In this document: positions 1 through 11,150 of the stretch, piece by piece
Layout of the letters: each line of letters starts with the position of its first letter
Position numbering within the stretch: position 1 is the first letter of the stretch
Assembly (NCBI GenBank): GCA_022835595.1
Contig: BQUP01000005.1
Coordinates: 372,001-436,000, forward strand
Length of the DNA: 64,000 nucleotides
Direction: 5' to 3'
Origin: Cystobasidium ongulense
Lineage: Eukaryota > Basidiomycota > Cystobasidiomycetes > Cystobasidiales > Cystobasidiaceae
Position numbers and translations under genes: made by a program
Notes under the pieces: generated by a model
What the model saw: the letters and a program-made list of their open reading frames with translations, nothing else
What the model was told of the DNA's origin: nothing
The model's database searches: none

Positions 1-3000
1 CGTATCCGCTGCCATATTCGTCTGCAAACACCAGACAATCAGCGTGACCCTGATAGTACGGGGTGAAGGTGTACACACTTCATGCCATACTCAATGAGCG
101 TATCGTTGAGGAATTCGCCAGGCGCTAACCTGTTGATATCACTGTTTATGACCGTCACCGCACCGGTACCTTCTCGTGGGAATACAAGAGCGCTGCAATA
201 ATGCTTGACGTTAGTCAAGCAAAGCAACGTGAAAGGAGGGTTCGCTTACGTTTCTTCTTCGGGCTCCAATCGTCCCTTCCAGAGTTTGGGATCAGGACGA
301 ACTTCGTCATCAAGGTCTGACGTTGCGGTCTTCATTATTTTCGAGTCTGCGTTAGTTTTCGCTAAACGTGTTTGTCGCTGGCCTGACAGGCGCGACGCCT
401 TGTCAGATAAGAGCTCCGGAGAGTTCGATTGTCGGCGACGGTCTTCTCTGACTTTGCTGTGCTGTCCGCGGCTGGCATCTTTGCGCGAGTTGGAACCTTC
501 GGAGACCAGATTTCCGTTGGTCGCCGACGAAGGAGCTTTCTTGCCTGGCTTCGAGATACTGCAGGTATCGAAAAGTATCAGCACGTGTCTAGCAAATTCG
601 TCAGTGATGCCCTTACTCTATTCCCGACTCGGAGCTACTGTCTTCGGTACTAGACACTGTTGTGCTGGATCCAGCCTGGCGATAGGAGGACTGCTGTACA
701 CTCAGACTGTTCGAAAAGCTGCACGAAAGATATGGTAAGCAACGAATCTGAGGGAGGTAAGCAGTATGGTGTAACTCGCCTCGAAGGCAGTGTACTACCT
801 GCAGACGGCCGAGCCTTGGGTCGAGGTTTCGCGCCAATGATAATGGGAGCGTCTTCGCCTGGAACGTCTTCGAGTTGATGATCGTGCTCGTGCTTGGCTT
901 TCATCAGCACCTCGATGTTGCTTTGCCGAAGTGATTCTCGTCCTCGTTGACCACGCTCGCTCATTTCCTTTGCGTGTGCTGTGGCCCTGTCTCGAGCTTC
1001 TTCGAACAGCGGCCCGAATTCACGATTGCTGTCAATTGTATAGAGCATCGCTCAGCGTCTGAACTTTCAACAAGATAGATGGATCTTACGTGACCCATTC
1101 CACTCTAAAAACGTCTCGAGGAGTTCGCCGGAAATACTCCTTGACCGCGTTGAACTCTTCATCCAAGGCTTGTGGAGTCCCCCTAGTATGTATTTGGAAG
1201 AAGTCTGGCGCGATGAGACTGGGTGTCAGTGCACCCGCTAGCCAGCTTAGCAGAAGCTTTTCGCCACTGCCAGACAAGACACTCACAAAACGGTGACTTG
1301 GGGTGCCGGCTCTCGGAAGCATCGGCGTCGGCGTCAATATCAATTTTCATGAAGGTCATAGCGCGTCCTGATTCTTTCGGAACCGTGATACACGCTATGT
1401 GATCTGGAGAAATGACAATGTCTCCTATGCTCGGTATTGATCCTTTCATTCTTGTTTGTTTACCTGCGGGCTTACAACGACCTTGAAGTAGGAAGAACTG
1501 ATCTACGCCCTTCGTGCTAATAAGTAGATTTAGCTCCGTCTGTGCGGGGACGTACTCTCCATCTTGAGTCACGATCCGCTGAAGAGGTAAGCTCAATAGG
1601 TCTTTCTTAGTTTTGGCCTTTGACTTGGAGTTGGGCGTGGCTATCAAATTCGAGCTCCTACTCTGCATGTTGTTCACCCTTTTCTCCTTTTTCTCTTTGG
1701 GAAGAGAGAAGCTCTCGTCGTCGCTGATGCTGGTATTGGCCTTGTGACTTGGCGGTTTCTGATGTATAGTAGTGCCCTGCTGTTTCGTCTGCCCTTCGTA
1801 TATTCCTTTCTTCGCCTGCGTATTCCCGTTCGGAATCGCGCGGGAGGCGCTGCTATTCGGGCCCGCATTCATTCTAGCTCTACTGCTAGCTTTACTCGTC
1901 CGCACGTGTGGGCCACTAGCGTCTGAATCTTCTTGAATGGAATCGTGGTCGTCGGACTCGTCGTCTAGCTCAATGATGTTGTTTCTCGCTTTGCCTTTGC
2001 CTTTGTCTAGAGATGCAGCTGCAGTACTTGTTGATGTTGGCACCAAGGCCATGAATCCCGGTGGAGCGCTTTCCGCAGTGGTAGATGGCTTTGTATTCGA
2101 ACCACTAGTCGTGACTCGAGCTGGGGGCGCCAGGGTTTCTTCTTGCATGGGTCGAGTGACCTGGGCTTGTCTATCCTTTGCAGCAGCTCCTATCATGGTG
2201 ATTGACTTTTTGTCGGGTCGTAATCCTCTGGGTGCACCTGCCCAGCTGTTAGCGGTGTTGCTGGACTGATAGGTACCCCCCGAGGCATTGTCGCGATTTT
2301 CCTTGTCTGGAACAGGGAAAGAAGAGCTTATTGGGCCATTACGAGACGGATTTCCACCTGAGTCAAGGGTTCAATTTCAGGATTTCGTCAGCACAAAGCT
2401 CTGGATAACATGCATCTGCATAAGTTAGGTTGAGATAGGCGTACCGTTGGCGTTGCTGCGCTGAAATGATGGCAGTTTCTCATTTGCTCTATGTGTCGAA
2501 GGATTTCCATAAAAGGACGTGCTTGAACTTCGTTGACCCGGCTTATCATTGTCGAAACCATTGTCTATCTGGCCATAAGGGCCCTTGAGCCCCGAAGTAT
2601 TGTAAGCTCCAGCACGCCTGCCTTGGTTAGTGCTTTGACGTGTGCTACTGGAACTCGTAGAAGGATTGTCGTTCGGATCAGGATCCTGCGAGGACGGCAG
2701 ATGGTCAGATATGAGCCGGCTGGACAGGGGGAAGGTAAGGTACCTGAGGAGTGATAATGCTGTTCAAGTAGTCGAGGCGAGTCGAGTCGAGTCGAAGGTG
2801 TCGATCGGTTCAGTCAATGTGCAATTGCATCTTTACGCGATGTAAGAACAACTCACGTCCGTCTCGGCACACTCATCTGACCTTGCCCCGTCTTGTCAGG
2901 GGACTTCTGCAAGGCTTTGCTTCTCTTCCTGCGTTTTCGTCCTGGAGACGACGTGTTGGATATGCCAGCTAGTCGGGCGTGACCTGCAGGCTCTTCTGCT

Positions 3001-3223
3001 GCAGTTGCGTCGTCGTCGGAGCTTGAAACTTCGTGTACTTTGCCTTTGGGAGTATCACTTGATGGCTAGTTTGGATATATAGTACCTCAGCTTTACATTG
3101 CGATCCTGCGAGTGCAATTGCGTTGTAATGGCAGTGAATGCTCACGGAGCTGGCGCTCTGGTCTATCCCAGCAAAAAGGTTGTTGAAGCGGTCTCGGCCT
3201 AATCTTTTGGCAAGCTGCTCCAT
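1..3223 (-). CDS. ULP2: Ulp2-type SUMO protease, N-terminal part (cut by window edge)
   Basis: Cysteine protease of the Ulp1/SENP family that would remove SUMO from nuclear proteins; only its non-catalytic front and the start of the catalytic domain lie here. The start is the ATG at 3221-3223. The first exons join cleanly (3223-3146, 3065-2857, 2719-2445, 2357-1287, 1237-1090, 1028 onward). A long Ser/Asp-rich disordered region carries KGKGKAR at about 1970-2000, followed by a structured segment near 1300-1560. The family signature is at 75-200, where RLAPGEFLNDTLIEYGMK matches the Ulp 'GEFLNDxxIxF' opening. The final intron ends near position 22 and the next exon (KRIWQRIR) leaves the window, so the catalytic His/Asp/Cys are not visible. 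The 600-1000 exon borders are uncertain. Ulp2/SENP6-type rather than Ulp1 is inferred from the long N-terminus. Confidence 0.82.
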
Positions 3224-3500
3224 TCAGCTAGGCTAGAAGCGTCTTCTTGTGAGCAGCAGCGCAGTATCATTGTCTGATATGCTCCTCCGGCGCTGTCGTC
3301 GACTTGCTACGAAAGTGCTATGGGCAGAGCAGAGCCGTGATCGTAGCGCAGATGGGCGAAGTGAACTCGCCTGACCAGATGCAAAGCTTAAGACACGGGG
3401 TGGGTGTGTTACTGTGAGCTTATCAGGTTACAGATGGTCATGCCGGCTGATTCTAATACATTTGCGATAGCAATTAAACGACAGACAGGACTATCAAGAA

Positions 3501-4837
3501 TCAAGTCTGCGATTCTTTGGGAACCATCTCTACCGCTTTATCCTTCAATCTAGCTTCCGTCTGATGGATCGCTCTTCTCAAGTCATTACTAGCCTGCTCA
3601 CCAAGTTCGAAATGCTTGACGACTTCCTCGACCATAGCAGACGTAAGGAGTATTTGTGGCAAATCCTCCGCTGAACTCGAGGGATCGCTTTTGCTCTTCT
3701 CCGTCAAGTGACTTTGCTCCTCTGACCGGCGCGAGTATAGCTCTTCTAATATTTTACTCTTCTCTGGATGCAGCTGACCTTTTTCGATAACGCTTGAAAG
3801 ATACTGAGACGATTTCAAAGCTCGCCAATGACTCCAGGCTCTCCAGCAGATATAGAAGAAAGGCTGTTGTACGGTTTGTGGTCAGCTTCGCTCCTTGTCG
3901 TGTATGCTTCTCATGACATAACATTTTGACGACTTACAAGATTAGGGACTACAGGGAGCAGACCAAAGGGGATCGTTACAGCTGGCGAATACAGCACGTC
4001 AGCAATTTGGTACAGCTAGTTTGTTCATACAAATGATACCCACGCATGAGCAAGAAAGATCTCTTCATGAGTTTGTCATGATGCGGTGCACGATGTTCGA
4101 GCATACTCTTGAGGTTTTGCTGAAGGTGCTCTGCTGAGACGAGTGAGGGTGGATAATACAGCGGGACCTGGGGCGACCTGCGTTAGATGCTCGCGCTGTC
4201 GGGATGAACTCTGAACAAATGCAAGCTTACCACTGTGTGATCTTCCTCTAGTGGTGTCGCTTTGTCTTCACTTTTCCGCCGTAAGGGAAGTTTAGGCGCT
4301 GTGCTTGCGTCTAGAGCCTTTAATAGCCATTCTTCATACTCTATCCGGTCCCTGGTAAAGCACGAGTGTCAGCTCGAGCGACTTCTTCTAGCACCATCAT
4401 CAATCTCACATCATCCTTTCGCCGGTCATCTACATTCAAGCTGATTTAGTGACGCATACAACACTTTGAGAAGCAACTGCCGCTCACGTAGATCTTGTGT
4501 TTCCAGTTGGTTTTAGGAGCATTGCCCAGCTTCTCCCACTGTTCAGTAGCTTTGTCTGCGAAACACAGCTATTCAGACCAGGTCCAATTTGAACGGAGAC
4601 ATGCTACCCACTCGTTGCTTTCGAGATCCACACCGCTGCTGTACTTCTTTCGGGCTCGTTGACAGCTTCTACGTCAGAAGCGGTAGAATCATCGTTGCTC
4701 GCAGGCTGTTTCCCCTTGATCTGTCTCTTGTGCGCAAAGTAGTATATCAACTCTGGCTTCTTGCACAAGGGCAGTGCTATCAGACGCAGCTGCGTCCGTG
4801 TTGTCGCCTTCACAGCCTCTGCTGCTTTCGAGGCCAT
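3501..4837 (-). CDS. Mitochondrial K+/H+ exchange-related protein (Mit_KHE1 family)
   Basis: Multi-exon gene starting at the ATG at 4835-4837. The N-terminus (LRLIALPLCKKPELIYYF) and the following segments TEQWEKLG, WKHKIY, RIEYEEWLLKAL, a proline/tyrosine motif before 'LVSAEHL', and a hydrophobic PFGLLPVVPNLPFFYICWR stretch appear in the order typical of the fungal Mit_KHE1 family (yeast YDL183C type). That family is linked to mitochondrial potassium/proton exchange and lies in the inner membrane. The last exon (3818-3501) is a charged tail ending in VEMVPKESQT. Introns are short (about 50-90 nt). It is divergent from RAD4, with about 430 bp between the starts. The family assignment rests on remembered motif order; the molecular role within the exchange system is not established. 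Confidence 0.72.
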
Positions 4838-5266
4838 CTTGACTGAAGAAACGTGTCGCTAGACTTGAAGCCAACTGACGATGCGGCAGGGAGAGCAGCG
4901 CTGGTAGGAGTAGGTACGTCGATGCAAGTCTATGCAACTCCAAGTGGACTGGTGGTGTTGAATAGCGTGGGAGGGAGCGAAAGAGTAAATGAAGCAAAGC
5001 CCTGCCCAAGTATAGCCGATCAGCTTTCCAATGACGAGACTCGATGCGGGAAGTGCAATGGCGACTCTTTGCTCAGTATCAGCTTCAGGGTGGACGTCTT
5101 AGAAGTATCTGCCATTACGCAGGCTATTCCTCTCGCGGAAAAGCAAGACTTTGCTCGAAAGCTTCATCATAGCGCCGGCTCGCCACACGACTTTCTTTCT
5201 TAAACCGACTCATTTGTAACATTCGACGACACGACTAGCACTACGCATTGAGCGAGGCAGGCTGCG
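4838..5266. promoter_or_regulatory. Shared divergent promoter region (Mit_KHE1-like / RAD4)
   Basis: About 430 bp between two divergent start codons. Short open frames here have no domain or splice support. I see no convincing TATA box or conserved element beyond general AT/GC alternation. Confidence 0.4.
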
Positions 5267-8200
5267 ATGGATCTTGGACGACAGCACGATGGCTCGTCCG
5301 ATGAGGAAAGCGAGATGGAGTGGGAGGAAGTCGAGGCTGCCGCTCCATCGATACAGCCAGAGGCCTCGACATCAGGAGGAGCAGGAAAGCTGCCATCGGA
5401 CCTTGCTTCGGTAGACGGTGCAGCAGCGGGAGACAATGCAGGCGTAGAGATCACCCTGCGACCATCTACAATCACCGTAGGCGGCAAGGTCAAGGGTAAA
5501 GGCAAAGGAAGACCAGCTGGCTTCTCTCTCGAGGCACAGCAAGAGCGTGCACACAGGCAGGAGCTCCACAAAGTTCACACGATTTCCTTGCTTATTTCAG
5601 GACATGTGCGCAATGGATGGATCAATGACAAAAACCTGCAGGCTCGTCTGATGAGCAAAGTGCCGTTGAACATCCAGAATCGCTTTCATGATTTCAGCAA
5701 AGCGACACATCCAAAGGCCACCGATCGAAGTAGACTCTTTGAGCAAGCAATGAAGAACTTGATGAACTGGTGGCATGAACGCTTCTGGTTTGATGATACC
5801 CATAGGTCTAGCAAACAGGCAAAGGATAGATCTCTCTTTGATATACTAGCCGCACCGCATTCTATACAAACCGAAGATTACACTGACATGAAGCAAATGA
5901 TCGGCAAGCTATCAACGCGAGATCGTATACGTCTATTGATGCCCTTCTGCGACGATGAAGATTTGGTTAAGCTTAACAAAGCTTACCCGGAAGTGCCAGC
6001 TAAGGCCAAGGCAATACCTTCATCAAAAAAGCAAAAGCAGAAAGCGGTCAAACCTATCTCATCGGAACTAGGAGAGCTTATTCGAAACGAACAGTCTTTA
6101 GCAAAGCGAGCAGTTCAAATGGTTGGTACTAGAGATATGTCGGCTCAACTCTTTACCTCCTTATGCCGAGCTCTAGACATACCTGCCAGACTGGTATGCT
6201 CCCTGCCGAGTGTAGACCATCGAAGTGCAAGCAAAGCCAAATCAGACGATAAGCTTGGTGATTTCAACAAATCTGGCAGTCTGAATGGATCTGCAAAGAA
6301 GAGAAAACTGGATCAGAGCATGACGGAGGATAGTGATGATGCGGAATTTGAAGAAGTTAAGATACCGTCTTCGGTTCCCAGAAGGGTGGTCAAGGGTACC
6401 AATGGGAATGCGAGCGATGCTTCAAGTGCAGGTGGACGTGGGAGACCAGCTGGTGGATCGATGTTTGCAAGTAGGAAGGTGAAAGCCTCGACGCCCGTCA
6501 TTGATCTGGGTAAGCAAATACGGCAGTCGTACCTTGAGATCCAGCTGATTCCTCCGTCCACAGATGAAGTCTCGTACACGGTGCCGACTTTCTGGACGGA
6601 GGTATACAATCGTTCTCTGCAAGAGTGGGTGACAGTGGACGTAATACGCAACAAGTTACGCCCGCGTAAGGGTGAAATGGACAATGGTCGTCTCTTTTAC
6701 GTTGTCGCATATGAGGTCGATCAATATATCAAGGATGTCTCCCCGAGATATGCAAAATCGTACGCTGGCCGAACGCTAAAAATGCGCATACAAAGCAGGC
6801 GCAAAGATGATCCCGATTGGTTCGATGAAGTTATACGTCCCTGGATGAGACCGTTTTCTCTAGGTCGTGAGATGAAAGAAGATGAAGAATTGGCCAGAAG
6901 TCAAGAAAGTGAACCTATGCCTACTGTTCTAGAAGGTTTCAAGAATCATCCTAGATTTGTGCTTGAAAGACATCTGAAACGTGAAGAAGTGCTTATACCG
7001 AAAACGAAGCAATTGGGCTTATTCAGAGGTGAACCTGTATTTCCTCGTTCTGCAGTTGTAGGAGTGAAAAGTTCCGAAAATTGGATGAGAGAAGGAAGAA
7101 CTATAAAAGATGGTGAACAGCCATTGAAAAATGTCAAGCAGCGTGCAGTGACGATCAATAAAAGACGAGCACAAGAAATGGCAATGCAAGATGGGCAAGA
7201 ACCACTCATGCAAGGTTTATATTCTCATCATCAAACGGAACTCGTTATCCCTCCGCCCATCAAAGATGGCAAGATACCTAAGAATTCGTATGGTAACCTC
7301 GATTTATTCGCACCTCATATGTTACCCAAAGGGGCAGTGCATCTCCCTCATCGCAACATACGTAAAGTAGCAAGAGAATTAGGAATAGATCACGCTGAAG
7401 CTATTACTGGATTCGAGTTCCATAAGAGAAGGGCAGTACCTACAGTCACTGGTATCGTTGTCGCTAAAGAGCATGAAGAAATGCTGCTCGAGGCATATTA
7501 TACGCAGGAAACGGCAGCTGTGGAAAAGGAAATGGTCAAAAAGAGGGAAAGAGCACTCAAGAAATGGAAGAAGCTCATTATTGGCTTACGAGTCAGAAGT
7601 CGTATACAGGGTGAATACCGTAAAAATGACAACGAAGGTTCTAATCCAATGGGCAAAGGCAAAGCAGATCCTCAGGAGGAAAAATCACAATTCCAGCTTG
7701 CAGCGGAGGAAGAGGCTCAGTTGGCTCAGCATAGGCATATTGAGGATGTACCTGATCCATCTGCTACTCAAGGAGGCTTCATTACCGATGGTATACATCC
7801 TGAAATACCAGGAGGAGCAGTCTTTCCACCTCTACATGCACACCATCCAGTCCCCCCACTCGATGATGGACCACAGCTCGACCTCACAATGCTACATCTA
7901 CCTCCTATGCCTGTTCCAGATCCAGCAGCTATAGACTACGCTTCTCCTCCACTAGATATAGCGCAGCAAGCTTTCAATGCTGAATTTGATTATCCACCTC
8001 AAACAGAATTGGATGACATGGCTATTGATGTCAACAAATTACCTGAGGATATCGGAGATGTGGTCATGGAAGAAGACCGGTCTTCCAGAAGCTCATCTTC
8101 CTCCTCTATGGGACATCATTCTGATCATGTCGATCTAGATGAGTTCACTCTTCGAGATCCAGAAGATATCGCAAAAGGTGCGCCGGAAATCGCGGATGAA

Positions 8201-8920
8201 GATACAGAGGGGTCTATAACGGGTGATGATATTCGAACTGGTGATGAAGGTGACAAGACCGATATTACAGCTGGATCAGATACTTTAGAAGGAAATGGGA
8301 AGCAACCTCAACCTAAGCCTGAGAATGAACCAGGGGTAAATGGGATAGATTTCGCACAGGAGGAGAGCGTAGGGATGGCAGAACCCGCCGCAGAGAAGCA
8401 GCCACCTCAAAATGGCCGGAGCGGCTCTGAGCGTAGTGCGAGGAAAAGCCAAAAAGTTCTTGAAGAAGAGGAAAGTGGAGCAGAGGAGGAAGAAGAGGAA
8501 ATGGATGATGAGGAAGACTATAAAGAAGAATCCCCCACTCGCACTACTCGATCCGCGCTACCGACTCGCGCACGTGCAAGTAAGCGACACAGCAGAACAG
8601 CTGCTACGTCGTCTCCGTCCACAACTACGCGGACGACAAGACGGAGCGCGCGTAACAGCTCTGTAACTGGTCCGTCGCCGTCTATGGGGTCTGCCAAACC
8701 TGCCATTCGCTCCACTCGAGCTACGCGGAACAGCGTCATGAAAGAAGCGAGTGAAAAGCATGAAAGCGATGACGACAATGATGAGACGGAAGAAGAGATT
8801 AAGGTCACATCTAAGAGGAGTACACGCGCCACAGCTAAGGGCAAAAGCGCACCTTCTGCGAACGGGCGCAGCACGAGAGCTTCCCGTAGGCCCAAGGCTG
8901 AGGAAAGCGATGAGGAGTAG
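5267..8920 (+). CDS. RAD4: DNA damage recognition protein Rad4/XPC
   Basis: Intronless 1217-residue Rad4/XPC homologue, the nucleotide excision repair factor that binds helix-distorting lesions, normally with Rad23. The transglutaminase-like domain includes AQLFTSLCRALDIPARLVC (about residues 295-312) and resumes near 430-540. It is followed by BHD1 from about 551 (FKNHPRFVLERHLKREE), BHD2 about 585-650 (GEPVFPRSAVVGVKSSENW) and BHD3 about 665-745 (NLDLFAPHMLPKGAVHLPH). The N-terminus is acidic. After BHD3 comes a long low-complexity tail: acidic first, then basic with repeated STRATR-like units to the stop. Two AT-hook-like cores (GKGRPAG near residue 82, GRGRPAGG near 390) are unusual. It is longer than yeast Rad4, mostly because of the tail. 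The start was chosen as the first in-frame ATG. Confidence 0.95.
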   Translation: MDLGRQHDGSSDEESEMEWEEVEAAAPSIQPEASTSGGAGKLPSDLASVDGAAAGDNAGVEITLRPSTITVGGKVKGKGKGRPAGFSLEAQQERAHRQELHKVHTISLLISGHVRNGWINDKNLQARLMSKVPLNIQNRFHDFSKATHPKATDRSRLFEQAMKNLMNWWHERFWFDDTHRSSKQAKDRSLFDILAAPHSIQTEDYTDMKQMIGKLSTRDRIRLLMPFCDDEDLVKLNKAYPEVPAKAKAIPSSKKQKQKAVKPISSELGELIRNEQSLAKRAVQMVGTRDMSAQLFTSLCRALDIPARLVCSLPSVDHRSASKAKSDDKLGDFNKSGSLNGSAKKRKLDQSMTEDSDDAEFEEVKIPSSVPRRVVKGTNGNASDASSAGGRGRPAGGSMFASRKVKASTPVIDLGKQIRQSYLEIQLIPPSTDEVSYTVPTFWTEVYNRSLQEWVTVDVIRNKLRPRKGEMDNGRLFYVVAYEVDQYIKDVSPRYAKSYAGRTLKMRIQSRRKDDPDWFDEVIRPWMRPFSLGREMKEDEELARSQESEPMPTVLEGFKNHPRFVLERHLKREEVLIPKTKQLGLFRGEPVFPRSAVVGVKSSENWMREGRTIKDGEQPLKNVKQRAVTINKRRAQEMAMQDGQEPLMQGLYSHHQTELVIPPPIKDGKIPKNSYGNLDLFAPHMLPKGAVHLPHRNIRKVARELGIDHAEAITGFEFHKRRAVPTVTGIVVAKEHEEMLLEAYYTQETAAVEKEMVKKRERALKKWKKLIIGLRVRSRIQGEYRKNDNEGSNPMGKGKADPQEEKSQFQLAAEEEAQLAQHRHIEDVPDPSATQGGFITDGIHPEIPGGAVFPPLHAHHPVPPLDDGPQLDLTMLHLPPMPVPDPAAIDYASPPLDIAQQAFNAEFDYPPQTELDDMAIDVNKLPEDIGDVVMEEDRSSRSSSSSSMGHHSDHVDLDEFTLRDPEDIAKGAPEIADEDTEGSITGDDIRTGDEGDKTDITAGSDTLEGNGKQPQPKPENEPGVNGIDFAQEESVGMAEPAAEKQPPQNGRSGSERSARKSQKVLEEEESGAEEEEEEMDDEEDYKEESPTRTTRSALPTRARASKRHSRTAATSSPSTTTRTTRRSARNSSVTGPSPSMGSAKPAIRSTRATRNSVMKEASEKHESDDDNDETEEEIKVTSKRSTRATAKGKSAPSANGRSTRASRRPKAEESDEE

Positions 8921-9176
8921 GCCATTCCATGAGTAGTAGTCGGATCAGTGTAGACATCAGAAAGTGACAGAGAGAGTGCAAACTTGTAGCCATAGCATTT
9001 GATAACAACCCTAAATTCTGTTGCTTGTCAACAAGTAATATATTGCTCACTTTGAATTACGATTGTTTGATAAAAACACTATGTGACCTGTGTTACAATA
9101 ACTATGAAACATATCAAAACAGTATACTCAAGCATTACAGCATGTTTGCTCAAGGTGCTAGGCTACCGGACCAACC

Positions 9177-9706
9177 TTATGCTGTCGCCTTCTTGACGAG
9201 ATCTTTAAGACCTGGTATATTGGCGCCCCTGGACCATTGGCAAATAATACCGATGTCAGCATATGAAAAGCTCAAAGCTCCACAGTCCGTTCGAGAAAAA
9301 GCGCCTGGACGGTCGGGTACTCACTTGACATCCGTTTGCTTTTCGCCGGTCTTGTTGAAAGCGATAAAGGTAGGTACTGAAGAGATACCAAATTTTGATG
9401 CTAGTTCTTTCTGCTCATCGATATCGACTTTCAAGAAGACTGTTTTAGGGTTCTATTGAAAGCCAGAATATGAAGTGGAATCATACATGATGGATACATA
9501 TGAGCTGGTGGCGCCTTCCGAGAAGAAGGCAAAACTCTACCTACCTCTTTGGCTAGGCTTTCATACACAGGCGACACGTGCTTGCAAGGCGCGCACCACG
9601 ACGCAGTAAAATCGACTATTACAGGTAAAGTAGCGCTCTTTGCTCTTCCTAGAAGTGTATCGAAAGCTGATTCCGAGCCGATTGTGATTACTGATCCGTT
9701 CGACAT
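9177..9706 (-). CDS. Thioredoxin
   Basis: Three-exon small thioredoxin of about 110 residues: a cytosolic disulfide reductase reduced by thioredoxin reductase. Exon 1 is 9706-9545 (54 codons, from MSNGSVITIG). Exon 2 begins at AACCCTAAAACAG (NPKTVFLKVDID) and the last exon ends KGANIPGLKDLVKKATA plus TAA at 9177-9179. Fold landmarks are DFTASWCAPCK (active site), KVDIDEQ, and the cis-proline loop SSVPTFIAF. The active site reads WCAPC rather than the usual WCGPC, a known but less common variant. There is no signal or organelle presequence. The short length and single domain fit a classical Trx rather than a fusion. Confidence 0.93.
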
Positions 9707-10294
9707 GGTTTTCAGATTTGGGGGATTCGCAGGATGGTTTGTATAGCCAATTTAAGACTAATATTACTGGGTAGACTTCCTCTTATGTTTGTGGTTGCTG
9801 TAGTGAGTATGGAAAGCAAGAGCAGGAAGTCGCATTGCGGAGGTGGAGGAAGGTGATCGAGGCCGACTGGAGACTTCTCGAGCAGCTACGCTCGCTTGTG
9901 CTTCGCTCCAGACCACCGACATGGCGCCAAGGTAGCAAGCTGTCAATACCATAGTGCCTTGCTCCTGAAAGCATGTGGCTAGTTCTGTAGGTGTTGTACA
10001 TATCAGCTCGGATATGGTGCAAGACGAAACTGGCCAACATACGGGCAGGAGGCAGGCACTATCGCATACAGCGCTGCAAGAATGGCACCTCCAATTTCAG
10101 AGGATCACTCGACACATGCAAGACTCGTATATCATTTCCAAACATCGCGTATGAGCTCTAGTCTTAGTTTTCGACTAAGACTACATTTACAGAACGGGGA
10201 CTCGTTAACGTTTCATTCTTGCGTGAAGGAAAAGTTTGCATCGTTTATCTGATTCGTATCACAATCTGATTCCTACTCAACTTAGGACTTATGC
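9707..10294. other. Intergenic, no supported gene
   Basis: About 590 bp between the thioredoxin start and the end of the next minus-strand gene. A minus-strand frame at 9764-9952 contains a hydrophobic stretch (MVLTACYLGAMSVVW), but I find no start, splice or family support. A perfect 9-bp inverted repeat is listed separately. Confidence 0.4.
10159..10183. repeat. Perfect short hairpin downstream of membrane-protein gene
   Basis: TAGTCTTAG, a 7-nt loop, then CTAAGACTA: nine perfectly paired bases. It lies about 110 bp beyond the stop of the minus-strand gene ending at 10295, so it could sit in that gene's 3' UTR or 3' end region. No function is shown. Confidence 0.5.
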
Positions 10295-11150
10295 CTAGAT
10301 GTTCTCCTGTCTCAAAATATTGGGATTGATTTGGTTCTGCTTGTCAATAATGTTGACATCTGGATTGGCGCGAGTAGGCTTCCTGTTGACTAGATTAGAA
10401 GCATCTAAAGGATACTTCTGTCAGTAACCGACTTTCAGTAAGTCATTGCTAGAAGAAAGAATGCTCACTCTGTTTCAAAGTTTCCATGTTCATGTTATCC
10501 TTCAAGTTCTGCATGTTAATGCTATCCTTAAGCTTATTCATATCAGGAACATTATCTTTCATTCTCTGAAGGTCCATGTTCTCTTTCAATCTCTCATAAT
10601 CGACTCTTTCTTTAATTCTGTTCATATCAATTCTCTGACCTCCAATGAATCCTAGCAAAGAAGCTAAAACAAGGACCAAGGCCAACACAGAAGCACTACC
10701 TAGAGTTCCTACATTCTTGCCGAAGATTACATTAGGAGCGATAGAGTCATTCCAGCATGGTAGAGTATTATTGGTGTTCATCGAAGAGATGGATGAACAG
10801 AGTGGAAGACAGGCTTCTCGGCAGTGGAGTTGCACGGAAGCTCCGTTCAGAGCGGGACCAGTCAACCAACTTGCGCCATTTGAAGCCGCTTCTTTCACTT
10901 CTTCGACAATCGGCATGCCATCATCTGTACATCGAGGCAAGTCAGCTCGGTGTCTCCTAACAATCACGTCGGACAGATAGTGAAGTTGCGTACCGTTGAC
11001 GGAACCGGCGTAAGGCTGCATAGCAGCTTGGACCGTATCTTTGAGATTACCAGCACCTGCTTGAACGGTGTCCTTGAGATTGCCAGCACCGGCTTGGACT
11101 GTGTCCTTGAGGTTGCCAGCGGCGGGTGCGATCTTGTCGGCGAGTCCCAT
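10295..11150 (-). CDS. Single-pass membrane protein with repeated LKD motifs (unknown)
   Basis: Unrecognised gene starting at the ATG at 11148-11150. Three tandem copies of an 11-residue unit AGNLKDTVQAG follow the first ten residues. An in-frame intron (gtacgc...tacag) removes about 70 nt after AGSVN. Then comes a cysteine-bearing loop (CREACLPLC), a transmembrane helix near ASVLALVLVLASLLGF, and after it about six degenerate 9-10-residue repeats of the form DMNKLKDSI / NMQNLKDNM, likely amphipathic helix. A second intron joins to ASNLVNRKPTRANPDVNI and the TAG at 10295-10297. The repeats on both sides of the membrane share an LK[DE] core. The role is unknown; possibilities include membrane-surface or organelle contact functions, but this is guesswork. 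Confidence 0.68.
11022..11120 (-). repeat. 33-bp tandem repeat x3 inside coding sequence
   Basis: Three consecutive near-identical 33-bp units, each encoding AGNLKDTVQAG (the last ends AA), at the N-terminus of the LKD-repeat membrane protein. The near-identical DNA suggests recent expansion or homogenisation. Confidence 0.85.

Noticed and set aside
205-738. 177-codon plus-strand frame opposite the Ulp2-like gene
   Set aside because: It overlaps coding exons on the other strand, has serine-rich low-information composition and no domain. It is likely a shadow of the real gene.
4853-5203. 116-codon plus frame in the divergent promoter
   Set aside because: Unsupported by motif or splice sites; it sits between two divergent starts.
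9764-9952. Minus frame with a hydrophobic stretch beside thioredoxin
   Set aside because: No start/splice logic and low complexity after the hydrophobic part. A tiny membrane protein cannot be excluded but is not supported.
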